In this document: piece after piece, positions 1-5,882 of the stretch
Numbering within the stretch: position 1 is the stretch's first letter
Layout: every line of letters begins with the position of its first letter
Source of the DNA: Alphaproteobacteria bacterium
GTDB taxonomy: Bacteria; Pseudomonadota; Alphaproteobacteria; Reyranellales; Reyranellaceae
NCBI GenBank assembly: GCA_005884705.1
Contig: VBAF01000283.1
Location: 1-7,474 of the forward strand
Direction of reading: 5' to 3'
DNA: 7,474 bases
Made by a program: the position numbers and the translations under genes
The notes under the pieces: generated by a model
What the model was told of the DNA's origin: nothing
The model's database searches: none
Seen by the model: the letters and a program-made list of their open reading frames with translations, nothing else

Positions 1-656
1 TTGTTGATCGCGGCGTCGGTCTGCAGGTAGTCGTCGAGCGAATCGCTGAGCGCGCGGCCGCGCGCCGAGATGATGCCGGCGGTCACCGAATGGCCGAGGC
101 CGAACGGATTGCCGATCGCGATCACCCAGTCGCCGACCCGGCTCTTGTCCGAATCGCCGAACTTGGCGGCCGGCAGCGGCTTCTTGTTCGGCGGCTCGAC
201 CTTGAGCACCGCCACGTCGACCCGGCTGTCCGACCCGATCAGCTTGGCCTTGAGCTGGGTGTCGTCGCGCAGGATCACCGTGATGTCCTCGGCGCCCTGG
301 ATCACGTGGTTGTTGGTGACGATGTAGCCTTCGCCGTCGATGATGAAGCCCGAGCCGAGCGAGGTGCCGCGGCGCTGCTGCTGGTCGCCGCCCTTGCGGT
401 CGAAGAACTCCTTGAACAGCTCCTCGAACGGCGAGCCCGGCGGCAGCTGCGGCAGGTCGCGCAGCCTGGGCCCCTGCTGCGCCACGTTCTGCGTGGTCGT
501 TATGTTGACCACCGTCGGCAGCAACTTGTCGACCAGGTCGGCGAAGCTGTCGGGCGCATCGCGCGCCACCGCCGGCTGAGCCGCCACCGCACCGAACGCC
601 ACCACCGCGGCAACGCCCGCGGCCCGCACAAACCCTGATAACCCCGAGAGAATCAC
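1..656 (-). CDS. degP: DegP/HtrA-family periplasmic serine protease, N-terminal part (runs off left edge)
   Basis: Do/HtrA proteases degrade or refold damaged proteins in the cell envelope. The visible 218 codons start at a GTG (656-654) preceded by GGAGGT five bases upstream. Residues 1-31 look like a Sec signal peptide: a basic residue, a hydrophobic Ala/Val/Gly stretch, and possible cleavage after an A-V-A or A-A site at about 26-31. The mature part has a hydrophobic LA-like loop (PFEELFKEFF) and the trypsin-like fold motif GSGFIIDGEGYIVTNNHVI, with the catalytic His at about residue 117. The SRVDVAVLKV motif carries the catalytic Asp at about 147, and GDWVIAIGNPFGLGHSVTAG follows. The frame leaves the window at TDAAIN, just before the expected GNSGGP with the nucleophilic Ser. 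The PDZ domains would lie outside. It sits 195 bp downstream of hflC on the same strand. The family call is firm; whether it is DegP, DegQ or MucD-like cannot be decided without the C-terminus. Confidence 0.95.
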   Translation of the reverse strand, partial: MILSGLSGFVRAAGVAAVVAFGAVAAQPAVARDAPDSFADLVDKLLPTVVNITTTQNVAQQGPRLRDLPQLPPGSPFEELFKEFFDRKGGDQQQRRGTSLGSGFIIDGEGYIVTNNHVIQGAEDITVILRDDTQLKAKLIGSDSRVDVAVLKVEPPNKKPLPAAKFGDSDKSRVGDWVIAIGNPFGLGHSVTAGIISARGRALSDSLDDYLQTDAAIN

Positions 657-851
657 GACTGACCTCCAACGGCGCTCAAGGCGTTCAAAACGAGGTCCGG
701 CCGGCGCCGCGTGTTCAAGTTCCTGTCTACATGGCGGCGGAATGTGGCGCAAATAAAGAGGGCGTTATGTCGCCGGTTATTTCAGCCTTTTCCGCAGGTC
801 AGCGCAAAATCCTCGGGCGCCGTGGCAAGGCTGCCACAGCGCCCGGCTGGC
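657..851. other. hflC-degP intergenic region
   Basis: This 195-bp gap holds a strong hairpin next to hflC (described separately) and the degP ribosome binding site (GGAGGT, minus strand). The length and the hairpin suggest that degP has its own promoter. I can only see weak candidates on the minus strand, for example TTGCGC, 17 bases, then TGAAAT. A GGAACTT heptamer resembles a sigma-E -35 element but has no partner at the right spacing. No ORF in it looks real. Confidence 0.5.
815..844 (-). terminator. Strong hairpin just after hflC: terminator or attenuator before degP
   Basis: The arms 815-827 and 832-844 are complementary over 13 bp around a 4-nt loop. The only imperfection is a G-U wobble when read as minus-strand RNA. 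The hairpin begins eight bases after the hflC TAG stop. In the minus direction it is followed by GAGGATTTT, which is a short and imperfect U tract, so termination may be partial. It would separate hflKC expression from degP while still allowing read-through. It could instead be an RNA-stabilising 3' end structure. Confidence 0.6.
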
Positions 852-1739
852 CTATTTCTTGCCCGGCGCAACCACCCCCGTGGGATCGTTGAAGTAACGG
901 AAGAAGTCGCTGTCGGGGCTCAGGATCATGGTCCCGCCGGCGGCGAAGGCCTGCTTGTAGGCCTCCATGCGCCGCCAGAAGGCATAGAAATCCTTATCCT
1001 TGGTGAAGGCGTCGGCATAGATCTTGGTCGCCTCGCCATCGGCCTCGCCCATGGCGATCTGGGCCTTCAGCCCGGCATCGGCCCGGATCACGGCAACCTC
1101 GCGGTCGGCGGTCGCGGTGATGCGCTGCTTCTCCTCGTCGCCCTCGGCGCGCAACTGGCCGGCCTCGCGCTCGCGGTCGGTCTTCATGCGGTTGTAGACC
1201 GACTGCGAGTTGGCCTGCGGCAGGTCGGCGCGCTTGATGCGCACATCCACCACCTCGACCCCGAGGTCCTTGGTCTTGCCGTTCACCCGCCGCGTGATGT
1301 CGTCCATCAGGCTGGCCCGCTGCTCGGTCAGCACCGCGTGCAGCGGCACCGAGGAGAGCACGCCGCGGATCTCCGAGTTGATCAGCGAGTCGAGCAGCCC
1401 GCGCAGCGTCGGCTCGCCGCCCGGCACGGTCTCGGCAAACAGCCGGGCATTGACGACCTTGAAGCGGGCATAGGCGTCGACCACCAGGCGCTTCTGGTCG
1501 CCGGCGATGATCTCGAACTCCTCGGCCTCGTAGTCGAGCAGGCGGCGGTCGATGCGCTGGATGTCCTGGACCAGCGGGATCTTGCCGTAGAGCCCGGGCT
1601 CGGTCTTGGGGTCGCCGACGATGGCGCCGAACTGGCGCACCAGCACCTGCTTGGTCGGATCGACGGTGTAAAGCGTCTGGGTCATGAGGAAGACCAGGAT
1701 GGCGGCGAGCGCCAGCAGGCCGATGGACCGGTTGTTCAT
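852..1739 (-). CDS. hflC: HflC, SPFH-domain modulator of FtsH protease
   Basis: HflC partners HflK in a large membrane complex that encloses FtsH and controls its access to membrane protein substrates. The 295-residue product begins MNNRSIGLLALAAILVFL, with a single N-terminal membrane segment at about residues 5-22. Next comes an SPFH/Band 7 domain (VDPTKQVLVRQFG, EPGLYGKIPLVQDIQRIDRR, DAYARFKVVNARLF). A charged, Ala/Glu/Arg-rich helical region typical of the family follows (REREAGQLRAEGDEEKQRI, about residues 190-240). The C-terminus (FYAFWRRMEAYKQAF, then DSDFFRYFNDP) is also characteristic. Length is normal. The ATG overlaps the hflK stop in an ATGA, implying translational coupling. The orientation and pairing with hflK leave little doubt; the general prohibitin/stomatin family is the only alternative. 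Confidence 0.97.
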   Translation of the reverse strand: MNNRSIGLLALAAILVFLMTQTLYTVDPTKQVLVRQFGAIVGDPKTEPGLYGKIPLVQDIQRIDRRLLDYEAEEFEIIAGDQKRLVVDAYARFKVVNARLFAETVPGGEPTLRGLLDSLINSEIRGVLSSVPLHAVLTEQRASLMDDITRRVNGKTKDLGVEVVDVRIKRADLPQANSQSVYNRMKTDREREAGQLRAEGDEEKQRITATADREVAVIRADAGLKAQIAMGEADGEATKIYADAFTKDKDFYAFWRRMEAYKQAFAAGGTMILSPDSDFFRYFNDPTGVVAPGKK

Positions 1740-2917
1740 CGCGTGGCTCCCGGCGCCGGCTGGACCGGGGTTCGCGGCGGCACCTGGGCCGGCGGCCCGG
1801 ATCGCAGCTCGGGCAGCGGCAGGTAAGGCACCACCCCGCTGGCGGCGCCGCTCTTGTCGAGCATCACCTTGTTCACGTTGCGCAGCACTTCCTCGATCGC
1901 CTCGATGTAGAGGCGCTCGGAGGTGATGTCCTTGGCCTTGGCGTACTGGTCGTAGACCTGGGTGAAGCGCTGCACGTCGCCCTTGGCGCTGGCGACTTTC
2001 TGCGCCCTGTAACCCTCGGCCTTCTGGATGATCGACTCGGCCTCGCCCTTGGCACGCGGCAGGACCTGGTTGCGGTAGGTATTGGCTTCGTTGATCGACT
2101 TCTCCTTGTCGGCGCGCGCCGCCTGGACGTCACGGAAGGCGCCGATCACCTCCTGCGGCGGGTCGACGCGCAGCAGCTGCACCTGGGCGATGCGGGCGCC
2201 CAGCCCGTATTCGTCGAGGATGCGCTGCAGCAGGTCCTTGGTGTCCTGCTCGATGCGGGTGCGGCCCTCGGTCTGGGCATACTGCAGGTTCGACTTGCCG
2301 ATCACCTCGCGCATCGCGGCCTCGGCGCCGGCGCGCACGTTCTCCTCGCCGTTGCGCACGGCAAAGGCGTACTTGAAGACGTCCTTGACCTGCCAGAGCA
2401 CGGCGAACTCGATGTCGACGATGTTCTCGTCGCCGGTCAGCATCAGGTTCTCGCTCGAGGTCGGCCGCGCGCTGCGGCCGTACGGGCTGCGGTCGCTGGT
2501 GGCGCCGCGCGAGCCGATCACCGTGCGGCGCTGGTCCTGCACGTTGACCACCACCACGCTGCCGATCGGTCCGGGCAGGTTGTAGTGCAGGCCGGGCTCG
2601 ACCGGCTTGCCGTACGGCTTGCCGAACACGAGCTGGATCGCCTGCTGGTTGGGCTGCACGCGGAAGAAGCCGGTCAGCAGCCAAATCACGACCGCGGCCA
2701 GCGCGATCAGCACGATGCCCTTGAACGAGCCCAGGCCACCCGGCATCAGGTTGCGCAGCCGCTCCTGGCCGCGGCGGATGACATCTTCCATGTCGGGCGG
2801 TCGGCGCGAGCCGAATGGGCCACCGCCACGATTGCCGCCGCCACCGCCGCCCCACGGACCGCCGCCGCCCCCGCCGCCGCCGCCCCAGGGGCCGCCGCTG
2901 TTGTTATTCCAAGCCAT
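1736..2917 (-). CDS. hflK: HflK, SPFH-domain modulator of FtsH protease
   Basis: The 393-residue product pairs with HflC to form the periplasm-exposed HflKC complex around FtsH. It starts MAWNNNSGGPW, followed by a glycine-rich cytoplasmic stretch (about residues 8-36) typical of HflK. A short charged segment (DMEDVIRRGQERLR) comes next, then one membrane helix at about 67-84 (IVLIALAAVVIWLLTG). The SPFH domain (VQPNQQAIQLVFGK, EPGLHYNLP, LTGDENIVDIEFAVLWQV) leads into a long Ala/Glu/Lys-rich helical region at about 270-345. The tail is Pro-rich. The frame is open further upstream, but I chose the ATG at 2917 because the Gly-rich HflK N-terminus begins there and GAGGTG lies just upstream. The longer reading would run through the divergent mrp gene. 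It ends in an ATGA overlap with hflC. Confidence 0.96.
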   Translation of the reverse strand: MAWNNNSGGPWGGGGGGGGGPWGGGGGGNRGGGPFGSRRPPDMEDVIRRGQERLRNLMPGGLGSFKGIVLIALAAVVIWLLTGFFRVQPNQQAIQLVFGKPYGKPVEPGLHYNLPGPIGSVVVVNVQDQRRTVIGSRGATSDRSPYGRSARPTSSENLMLTGDENIVDIEFAVLWQVKDVFKYAFAVRNGEENVRAGAEAAMREVIGKSNLQYAQTEGRTRIEQDTKDLLQRILDEYGLGARIAQVQLLRVDPPQEVIGAFRDVQAARADKEKSINEANTYRNQVLPRAKGEAESIIQKAEGYRAQKVASAKGDVQRFTQVYDQYAKAKDITSERLYIEAIEEVLRNVNKVMLDKSGAASGVVPYLPLPELRSGPPAQVPPRTPVQPAPGATR

Positions 2918-2946
2918 CCGCACCTCGAGGCCGCCCCGCGGGGCCT

Positions 2947-2975
2947 TTGCTTTCATGTCGGGCTGCATATATGTG
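2947..2975 (+). promoter_or_regulatory. Possible mrp promoter overlapping the hflK promoter
   Basis: On the plus strand TTGCTT (2947-2952) lies 17 bases upstream of TATGTG (2970-2975), or 15 bases upstream of TATATG (2968-2973). Both are poor matches to consensus, so the call is weak. The geometry matters because any mrp promoter in this 97-bp gap must overlap that of hflK. A 12-bp palindrome around CCCCGCGGGG (2933-2944) lies next to it, in the hflK leader. Confidence 0.3.
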
Positions 2976-2994
2976 ACCACAGGCATACCTTCAA
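2966..2994 (-). promoter_or_regulatory. Candidate sigma-70-type promoter for hflKC
   Basis: Read on the minus strand, a -35 element TTGAAG (2994-2989) and a -10 element TATATG (2971-2966) are separated by exactly 17 bases. Transcription would start near 2959, leaving a leader of about 40 bases before the hflK ATG. The -10 forms part of the palindrome CATATATG, which also lies in the opposite-strand promoter region of mrp. The match is by eye only. Confidence 0.5.
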
Positions 2995-3014
2995 TCAAGC
3001 GGCGAGCGGGCGAC

Positions 3015-4139
3015 ATGGCGGAAATCACTGAATCGGCCGTGCGCGGTGTTCTCCAAACGGTCATCGATCCGGCCTCCGGGAAGGACGTGCTGGCGCTCGG
3101 CATGGTGAGCGGCATCGCCACCCGCGGTGGACATGTTGCAGTGACTCTGGAGGTTGATCCGGCACGCGGCGCGGCGCTCGAACCCTTGCGCCAGGCCTGC
3201 GAACAGGCGGTCCGCGCCCTGCCGGGGGTGCTCTCGGCCTCCGCCGTCATGACCGCCGAGCGCCCCGCCCAGCGACCCGCGGCGGCGGCGCCACCGCCGC
3301 GCACCGGGCATGGACCGGCCGCCGCGGCCCGAATCGACGTGCCGGGCGTCAAGCACATCATCGCCGTTGCCTCGGGCAAAGGCGGCGTCGGCAAATCGAC
3401 CACGGCGGTCAACCTGGCGCTCGGCCTCGCCGCCAACGGCGTCGCCACCGGCCTGCTCGACGCCGATATCTACGGCCCCTCGATGCCGCGCATGCTGGCG
3501 GTGAAGGAAAAGCCCGAATCGCTCGACGGCAAGATGCTGAAGCCGATCGAGCGCTACGGCATACGCACCATGTCGATCGGCTACATCGTGGCCGAGGACA
3601 CGCCGATGATCTGGCGCGGCCCGATGGTGTCGAGCGCGCTCGAGCAGATGCTGCGCGACGTGCAATGGGGCGAACTCGACGTGATGGTGGTCGACATGCC
3701 GCCCGGCACCGGCGATGCGCAGCTCACGCTCGCCCAGCGGGTCGCGCTGTCCGGCGCGGTGATCGTCTCGACGCCGCAGGACATCGCCCTGATCGATGCG
3801 CGCAAGGGCTTGAGCATGTTCCGCAAGGTGGCGGTACCGGTGCTCGGCATCGTCGAGAACATGAGCTACTTCCTCTGCCCCAAATGCGGCGAGCGGTCGG
3901 AGATCTTCGGCCATGGCGGCGCGCGCGAGGAAGCCGAAAAGCTCGGCGTCCCCTTCCTCGGCGAGGTGCCGCTGCATCTCGACATCCGCATGAGCTCCGA
4001 CAGCGGCCATCCGATCGTGATCGCCCAGCCCGACAGCCCGCACGCCCAGGTCTACAGGAACATCGCCGGCCGGGTGTGGAAGCAGCTCACCGCCAACCAG
4101 CGCGGGCCGCGGCCGGCGCCGCGCATCGTGATGCGCTAG
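3015..4139 (+). CDS. mrp: Mrp/ApbC-family iron-sulfur cluster carrier ATPase
   Basis: Mrp/ApbC/NBP35 proteins bind an Fe-S cluster between two subunits and pass it to apo-proteins, using ATP. The 374-residue product has an N-terminal MIP18/DUF59-like domain (about residues 4-80: VRGVLQTVIDPASGKDVLALGMV) and a Pro/Ala-rich linker (about 83-105). The P-loop ATPase domain follows, with a deviant Walker A at 120-129 (SGKGGVGKST). Further motifs are LLDADIYGPSMPRML (147-161), the Walker B-like VVDMPPGTGDAQLT (225-238) and ENMSYFLCPKCGE (281-293). In the last of these, Cys288 and Cys291 form the CxxC cluster-binding pair of this family. The ATG at 3015 fits the family N-terminus. The frame is open further upstream only because it passes through the complement of the hflK glycine codons. 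Only a weak Shine-Dalgarno (GAGCGGG) is seen. The Fe-S role is from family knowledge; the substrates are unknown. Confidence 0.95.
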   Translation: MAEITESAVRGVLQTVIDPASGKDVLALGMVSGIATRGGHVAVTLEVDPARGAALEPLRQACEQAVRALPGVLSASAVMTAERPAQRPAAAAPPPRTGHGPAAAARIDVPGVKHIIAVASGKGGVGKSTTAVNLALGLAANGVATGLLDADIYGPSMPRMLAVKEKPESLDGKMLKPIERYGIRTMSIGYIVAEDTPMIWRGPMVSSALEQMLRDVQWGELDVMVVDMPPGTGDAQLTLAQRVALSGAVIVSTPQDIALIDARKGLSMFRKVAVPVLGIVENMSYFLCPKCGERSEIFGHGGAREEAEKLGVPFLGEVPLHLDIRMSSDSGHPIVIAQPDSPHAQVYRNIAGRVWKQLTANQRGPRPAPRIVMR

Positions 4140-4144
4140 CGCGC

Positions 4145-4175
4145 AAGCGGTTTCGACCGTTTTCTCCGTTTTTTT
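4145..4175 (+). terminator. Probable Rho-independent terminator of mrp
   Basis: Six bases after the mrp stop, AAGCGGT (4145-4151) can pair with ACCGTTT (4156-4162) across a TTCG tetraloop, with one G-U pair. A run of seven T (4169-4175) follows after six further bases. The gap between stem and T run is longer than ideal, so the strength is uncertain. Confidence 0.5.
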
Positions 4176-4272
4176 CCGGACTTCCGTTTTCTCCGGCTTG
4201 CTCACGTCACAGCTCATCGTCGTCGGACTCCTCCAGACGCCGACAGCTTGGCACACTCGGTTCGCCGCCCCT

Positions 4273-4341
4273 ATTATGGGCATTCGCCCGGCATTTCAGG
4301 CCCTGTTTTGCTGACTCGAATCGCGAGCCATTGCCCATAAT
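4273..4341. repeat. 10-bp inverted repeat with 49-bp spacer
   Basis: ATTATGGGCA at 4273-4282 is the exact reverse complement of TGCCCATAAT at 4332-4341. It lies between the convergent mrp and GNAT 3' ends. No T run follows either arm, so it is not an obvious terminator. The function is unknown and chance is possible. Confidence 0.4.
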
Positions 4342-4380
4342 GCGCTCGGCCGACGCGAGTTTTCCCCAGCCCGGCGGCGC

Positions 4381-4923
4381 TCAGGTGCGCTTCTTGCGCC
4401 GTGTCTTCTTGCTCGCCGCCTTGCCGATCATGCCGTGCACGCCGATCATCGCGCCGGCGACCAGCTCGAGCGCCAGGAAGCGGCGCTCCTCGACCCAGCC
4501 CGGCAGCTGCAGGTGCAGCGCGAGGTCGCGGCGGAAGCCGAACTGGTTGTAGTATTCGGGATCGCCCACCAGGACGATGCGGCTATGGCCCTGCAGGCGC
4601 GACTGCGCCATCGAATGCCACATCAGCGCCTTGCCGTAGCCCAGCCCCCGCAGCTCGGGCGAGATCGACAGCGGGCCCAGCATCACCGCCGGCCACTTGT
4701 CGTTGATCAGCACCGGCCAGTTGCGGATCGAGGCGACCAGCCGGCCCTTCTGGTCGAGGCAGACGAAGCAGAGATCCTTGATCGGCGGCACGTCCTCGCG
4801 CAGACGGTAGACCGTCTTGTGGAAGCGGTCGGGCCCGAACGCCGCCGCCGTCATTTCCTCGATCGCCTCCGAATCGCGCGGCCGCTCGCGCACCAACCGA
4901 AGCAGGCCGGGGTTCTTCTGCAT
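4381..4923 (-). CDS. GNAT-family N-acetyltransferase (YhbS-like)
   Basis: GNAT enzymes move an acetyl group from acetyl-CoA to an amine; the acceptor here is unknown. With the ATG at 4923 the product has 180 residues. The acetyl-CoA site is motif A, MLGPLSISPELRGLGYGKALM (residues 81-101), where R92-G-L-G-Y-G97 is the pyrophosphate-binding loop. The sequence VLVGDPEYYNQFGF (about 117-130) is typical of the YhbS/COG3153 type. The C-terminus is a strongly basic tail (KKTRRKKR), which may be disordered or bind nucleic acid. A longer reading starts at TTG 4959 and adds 12 residues. I prefer the ATG, although neither start has a good ribosome site. The gene diverges from the first NTF2-like gene and converges on mrp, so it is probably a single-gene unit. 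Confidence 0.85.
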   Translation of the reverse strand: MQKNPGLLRLVRERPRDSEAIEEMTAAAFGPDRFHKTVYRLREDVPPIKDLCFVCLDQKGRLVASIRNWPVLINDKWPAVMLGPLSISPELRGLGYGKALMWHSMAQSRLQGHSRIVLVGDPEYYNQFGFRRDLALHLQLPGWVEERRFLALELVAGAMIGVHGMIGKAASKKTRRKKRT

Positions 4924-5024
4924 GGCATCCGTTATGACAGCGGGCGACGCCAGGCTCAACGCGCCGATGACGGCCGAACCGCCTTACTCTCGAACTCGCG
5001 TTTGCCTCGCGCTAATGTAGGAGG

Positions 5025-5399
5025 ATGATGATCGACGAGATCAGGGCCGTGCTGACGGCCAAAGCGAGTGCCCTGGTGCGCCGGTCGGCGGCCGACATGG
5101 CAGCCCTGATTCACCACGATTTCATCTACGTCACCGCTGGCGGCCGCACGCTCACCAGGGCCGATTACATCGATGTCTTCTGCGCCTCCGACAAGGTGGC
5201 TTACCGGAGCCAGACGGTGAGCGACCTCGAGGTCCGCAAGTTCGAGGGCTTCACCGTGGCCACCATGGTCCTGGACGATCAGTTGGTGCTCGACGGACGG
5301 GAGGTCACCGCGACCTTCAACTCGATCTACGTCTTCACCAAACCGGACGGACGTTGGCTGTGGGCGGCCGGCCAGGCGATGCGGCCGGCGCCACCCTAA
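5025..5399 (+). CDS. NTF2-like (DUF4440/SnoaL-type) small protein, copy A
   Basis: The 124-residue product resembles small cone-shaped NTF2-like proteins, a fold used both for enzymes and for ligand-binding or accessory proteins. The role here cannot be predicted. Features are an N-terminal helix (IDEIRAVLTAKASALVRRSAAD), ALIHHDFIYVTAGGRTLTRADYID, and a C-terminal strand motif DGRWLWAAGQAM. There is no signal peptide or membrane helix. More than half of its residues are identical to the next gene (5511-5882), with one single-residue gap. GGAGG (5020-5024) directly abuts ATG 5025. ATG 5028 would be spaced slightly better, but 5025 aligns with the start of the paralog. TAATGT (5013-5018) is a possible -10 very close to the start. 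Confidence 0.8.
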   Translation: MMIDEIRAVLTAKASALVRRSAADMAALIHHDFIYVTAGGRTLTRADYIDVFCASDKVAYRSQTVSDLEVRKFEGFTVATMVLDDQLVLDGREVTATFNSIYVFTKPDGRWLWAAGQAMRPAPP

Positions 5400-5409
5400 A
5401 CTCAGCCCC

Positions 5410-5461
5410 GCCCACGCGGTATTCCATGAAGGCGTCGTAGCGGATCGACGTTCCGCGCGTG
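5410..5461 (-). pseudogene. thyX fragment left between the two NTF2-like genes
   Basis: These 52 bases match thyX positions 6006-6057 at 42 of 52 sites, counted by hand, including 16 consecutive identical bases (TCCATGAAGGCGTCGT). On the minus strand the fragment reads YDAFMEYRVGGA, against HDAFMEYRMGGA in thyX. It is too short to be functional. It shows that the duplication that made the two NTF2-like genes also copied the 3' part of thyX. About 110 bp between the NTF2 stop and this point have since been lost from this copy. Confidence 0.8.
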
Positions 5462-5510
5462 CAACCGGCCCCGGGTTCCATCCGATCACAAATCGCTCTA
5501 GCCTCGCGGG

Positions 5511-5882
5511 ATGATCATCGAGGAGATCCGGGCCGCCATCGCGGCCAAGTCCAGCGCCCTTGTGCGCCGATCGGCGGACGACCTGGCTGCCCTGATCCAT
5601 CCCGATTTTCTCCTGGTCACCGCAGGCGGCAAAGCCCTCACCAAGGCCGACTACATCGATGTCGCCGTCAGGGGAAAGTTCGTCTACCACGACCAGCAGG
5701 TGAGGGAGCTCGAGGTCCGGCTGTTCGGCACCACCGCGGTGGCGAACATGCTCCAGGACGACCAGTACACGATCGAGGGCCGGGAGGTCGCCGAGACCTT
5801 TTACGGGCTCTCGATCTTCACTTATGTGGACGGACGCTGGCTGTGGGCCGCAAGCCAGACGATGCTTCCGAAGTCACCCTAA
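5511..5882 (+). CDS. NTF2-like (DUF4440/SnoaL-type) small protein, copy B
   Basis: The 123-residue paralog of the gene at 5025-5399 keeps all its conserved blocks: IIEEIRAAIAAKSSALVRRSADD, ALIHPDFLLVTAGGKALTKADYIDV and DGRWLWAASQTM. The differences are spread over the whole length, so this is an old rather than a recent copy, and both frames remain open. The catalytic or binding function is unknown. The region just upstream is alignable with copy A (GCCTCGCG at 5501-5508), but the 11 bases that carry most of the Shine-Dalgarno in copy A are absent here, so only GG precedes the ATG. Its last nine bases overlap the 3' end of thyX on the other strand, and the thyX stop lies within the Ser codon of the terminal KSP. 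Confidence 0.8.
   Translation: MIIEEIRAAIAAKSSALVRRSADDLAALIHPDFLLVTAGGKALTKADYIDVAVRGKFVYHDQQVRELEVRLFGTTAVANMLQDDQYTIEGREVAETFYGLSIFTYVDGRWLWAASQTMLPKSP

Larger units (their letters stand above)
4140..4380. other. Convergent intergenic region between mrp and the GNAT gene
   Basis: This 241-bp gap lies between two convergent 3' ends. It holds a probable mrp terminator (4145-4175), a direct repeat of CCGTTTTCTCCG (4157-4168 and 4184-4195) and an exact 10-bp inverted repeat ATTATGGGCA/TGCCCATAAT (4273-4282 and 4332-4341). It is visibly less GC-rich than the flanking genes. No ORF inside it looks coding. Confidence 0.6.

Noticed and set aside
90..638. Long plus-strand open frame of 182 codons
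   Set aside because: It lies antisense to degP, whose minus-strand translation shows clear protease motifs. The Arg/Val/His-rich composition is typical of a GC-rich shadow frame.
713..725. GGAACTT on the minus strand upstream of degP as a sigma-E or EcfG-type promoter
   Set aside because: I found no matching -10 at 15 to 17 bases. A CGTT exists only at a spacing of about 26 bases from GGAAC, which is too far for the EcfG type.
711..1826. Plus-strand open frame of 371 codons
   Set aside because: It is antisense to hflC and its low-complexity Leu/Gly/Asp/His product matches no family pattern. HflC on the other strand explains the region.
2607..3014. N-terminal extension of mrp with a proline-rich stretch
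   Set aside because: The prolines are the complement of the HflK glycine codons. The Mrp family N-terminus begins at 3015.
2918..3448. N-terminal extension of hflK
   Set aside because: It would run antisense through mrp. The typical HflK start and a ribosome site are at 2917.
2991..4283. Minus-strand open frame of 430 codons
   Set aside because: It is antisense to mrp, and its His/Arg/Asp-rich product has no recognisable motif, while mrp has a full set of P-loop and CxxC motifs.
4956..5690. Minus-strand open frame of 244 codons with an internal repeat
   Set aside because: It is antisense to the two NTF2-like genes. The apparent repeat is only their duplication read from the other strand.
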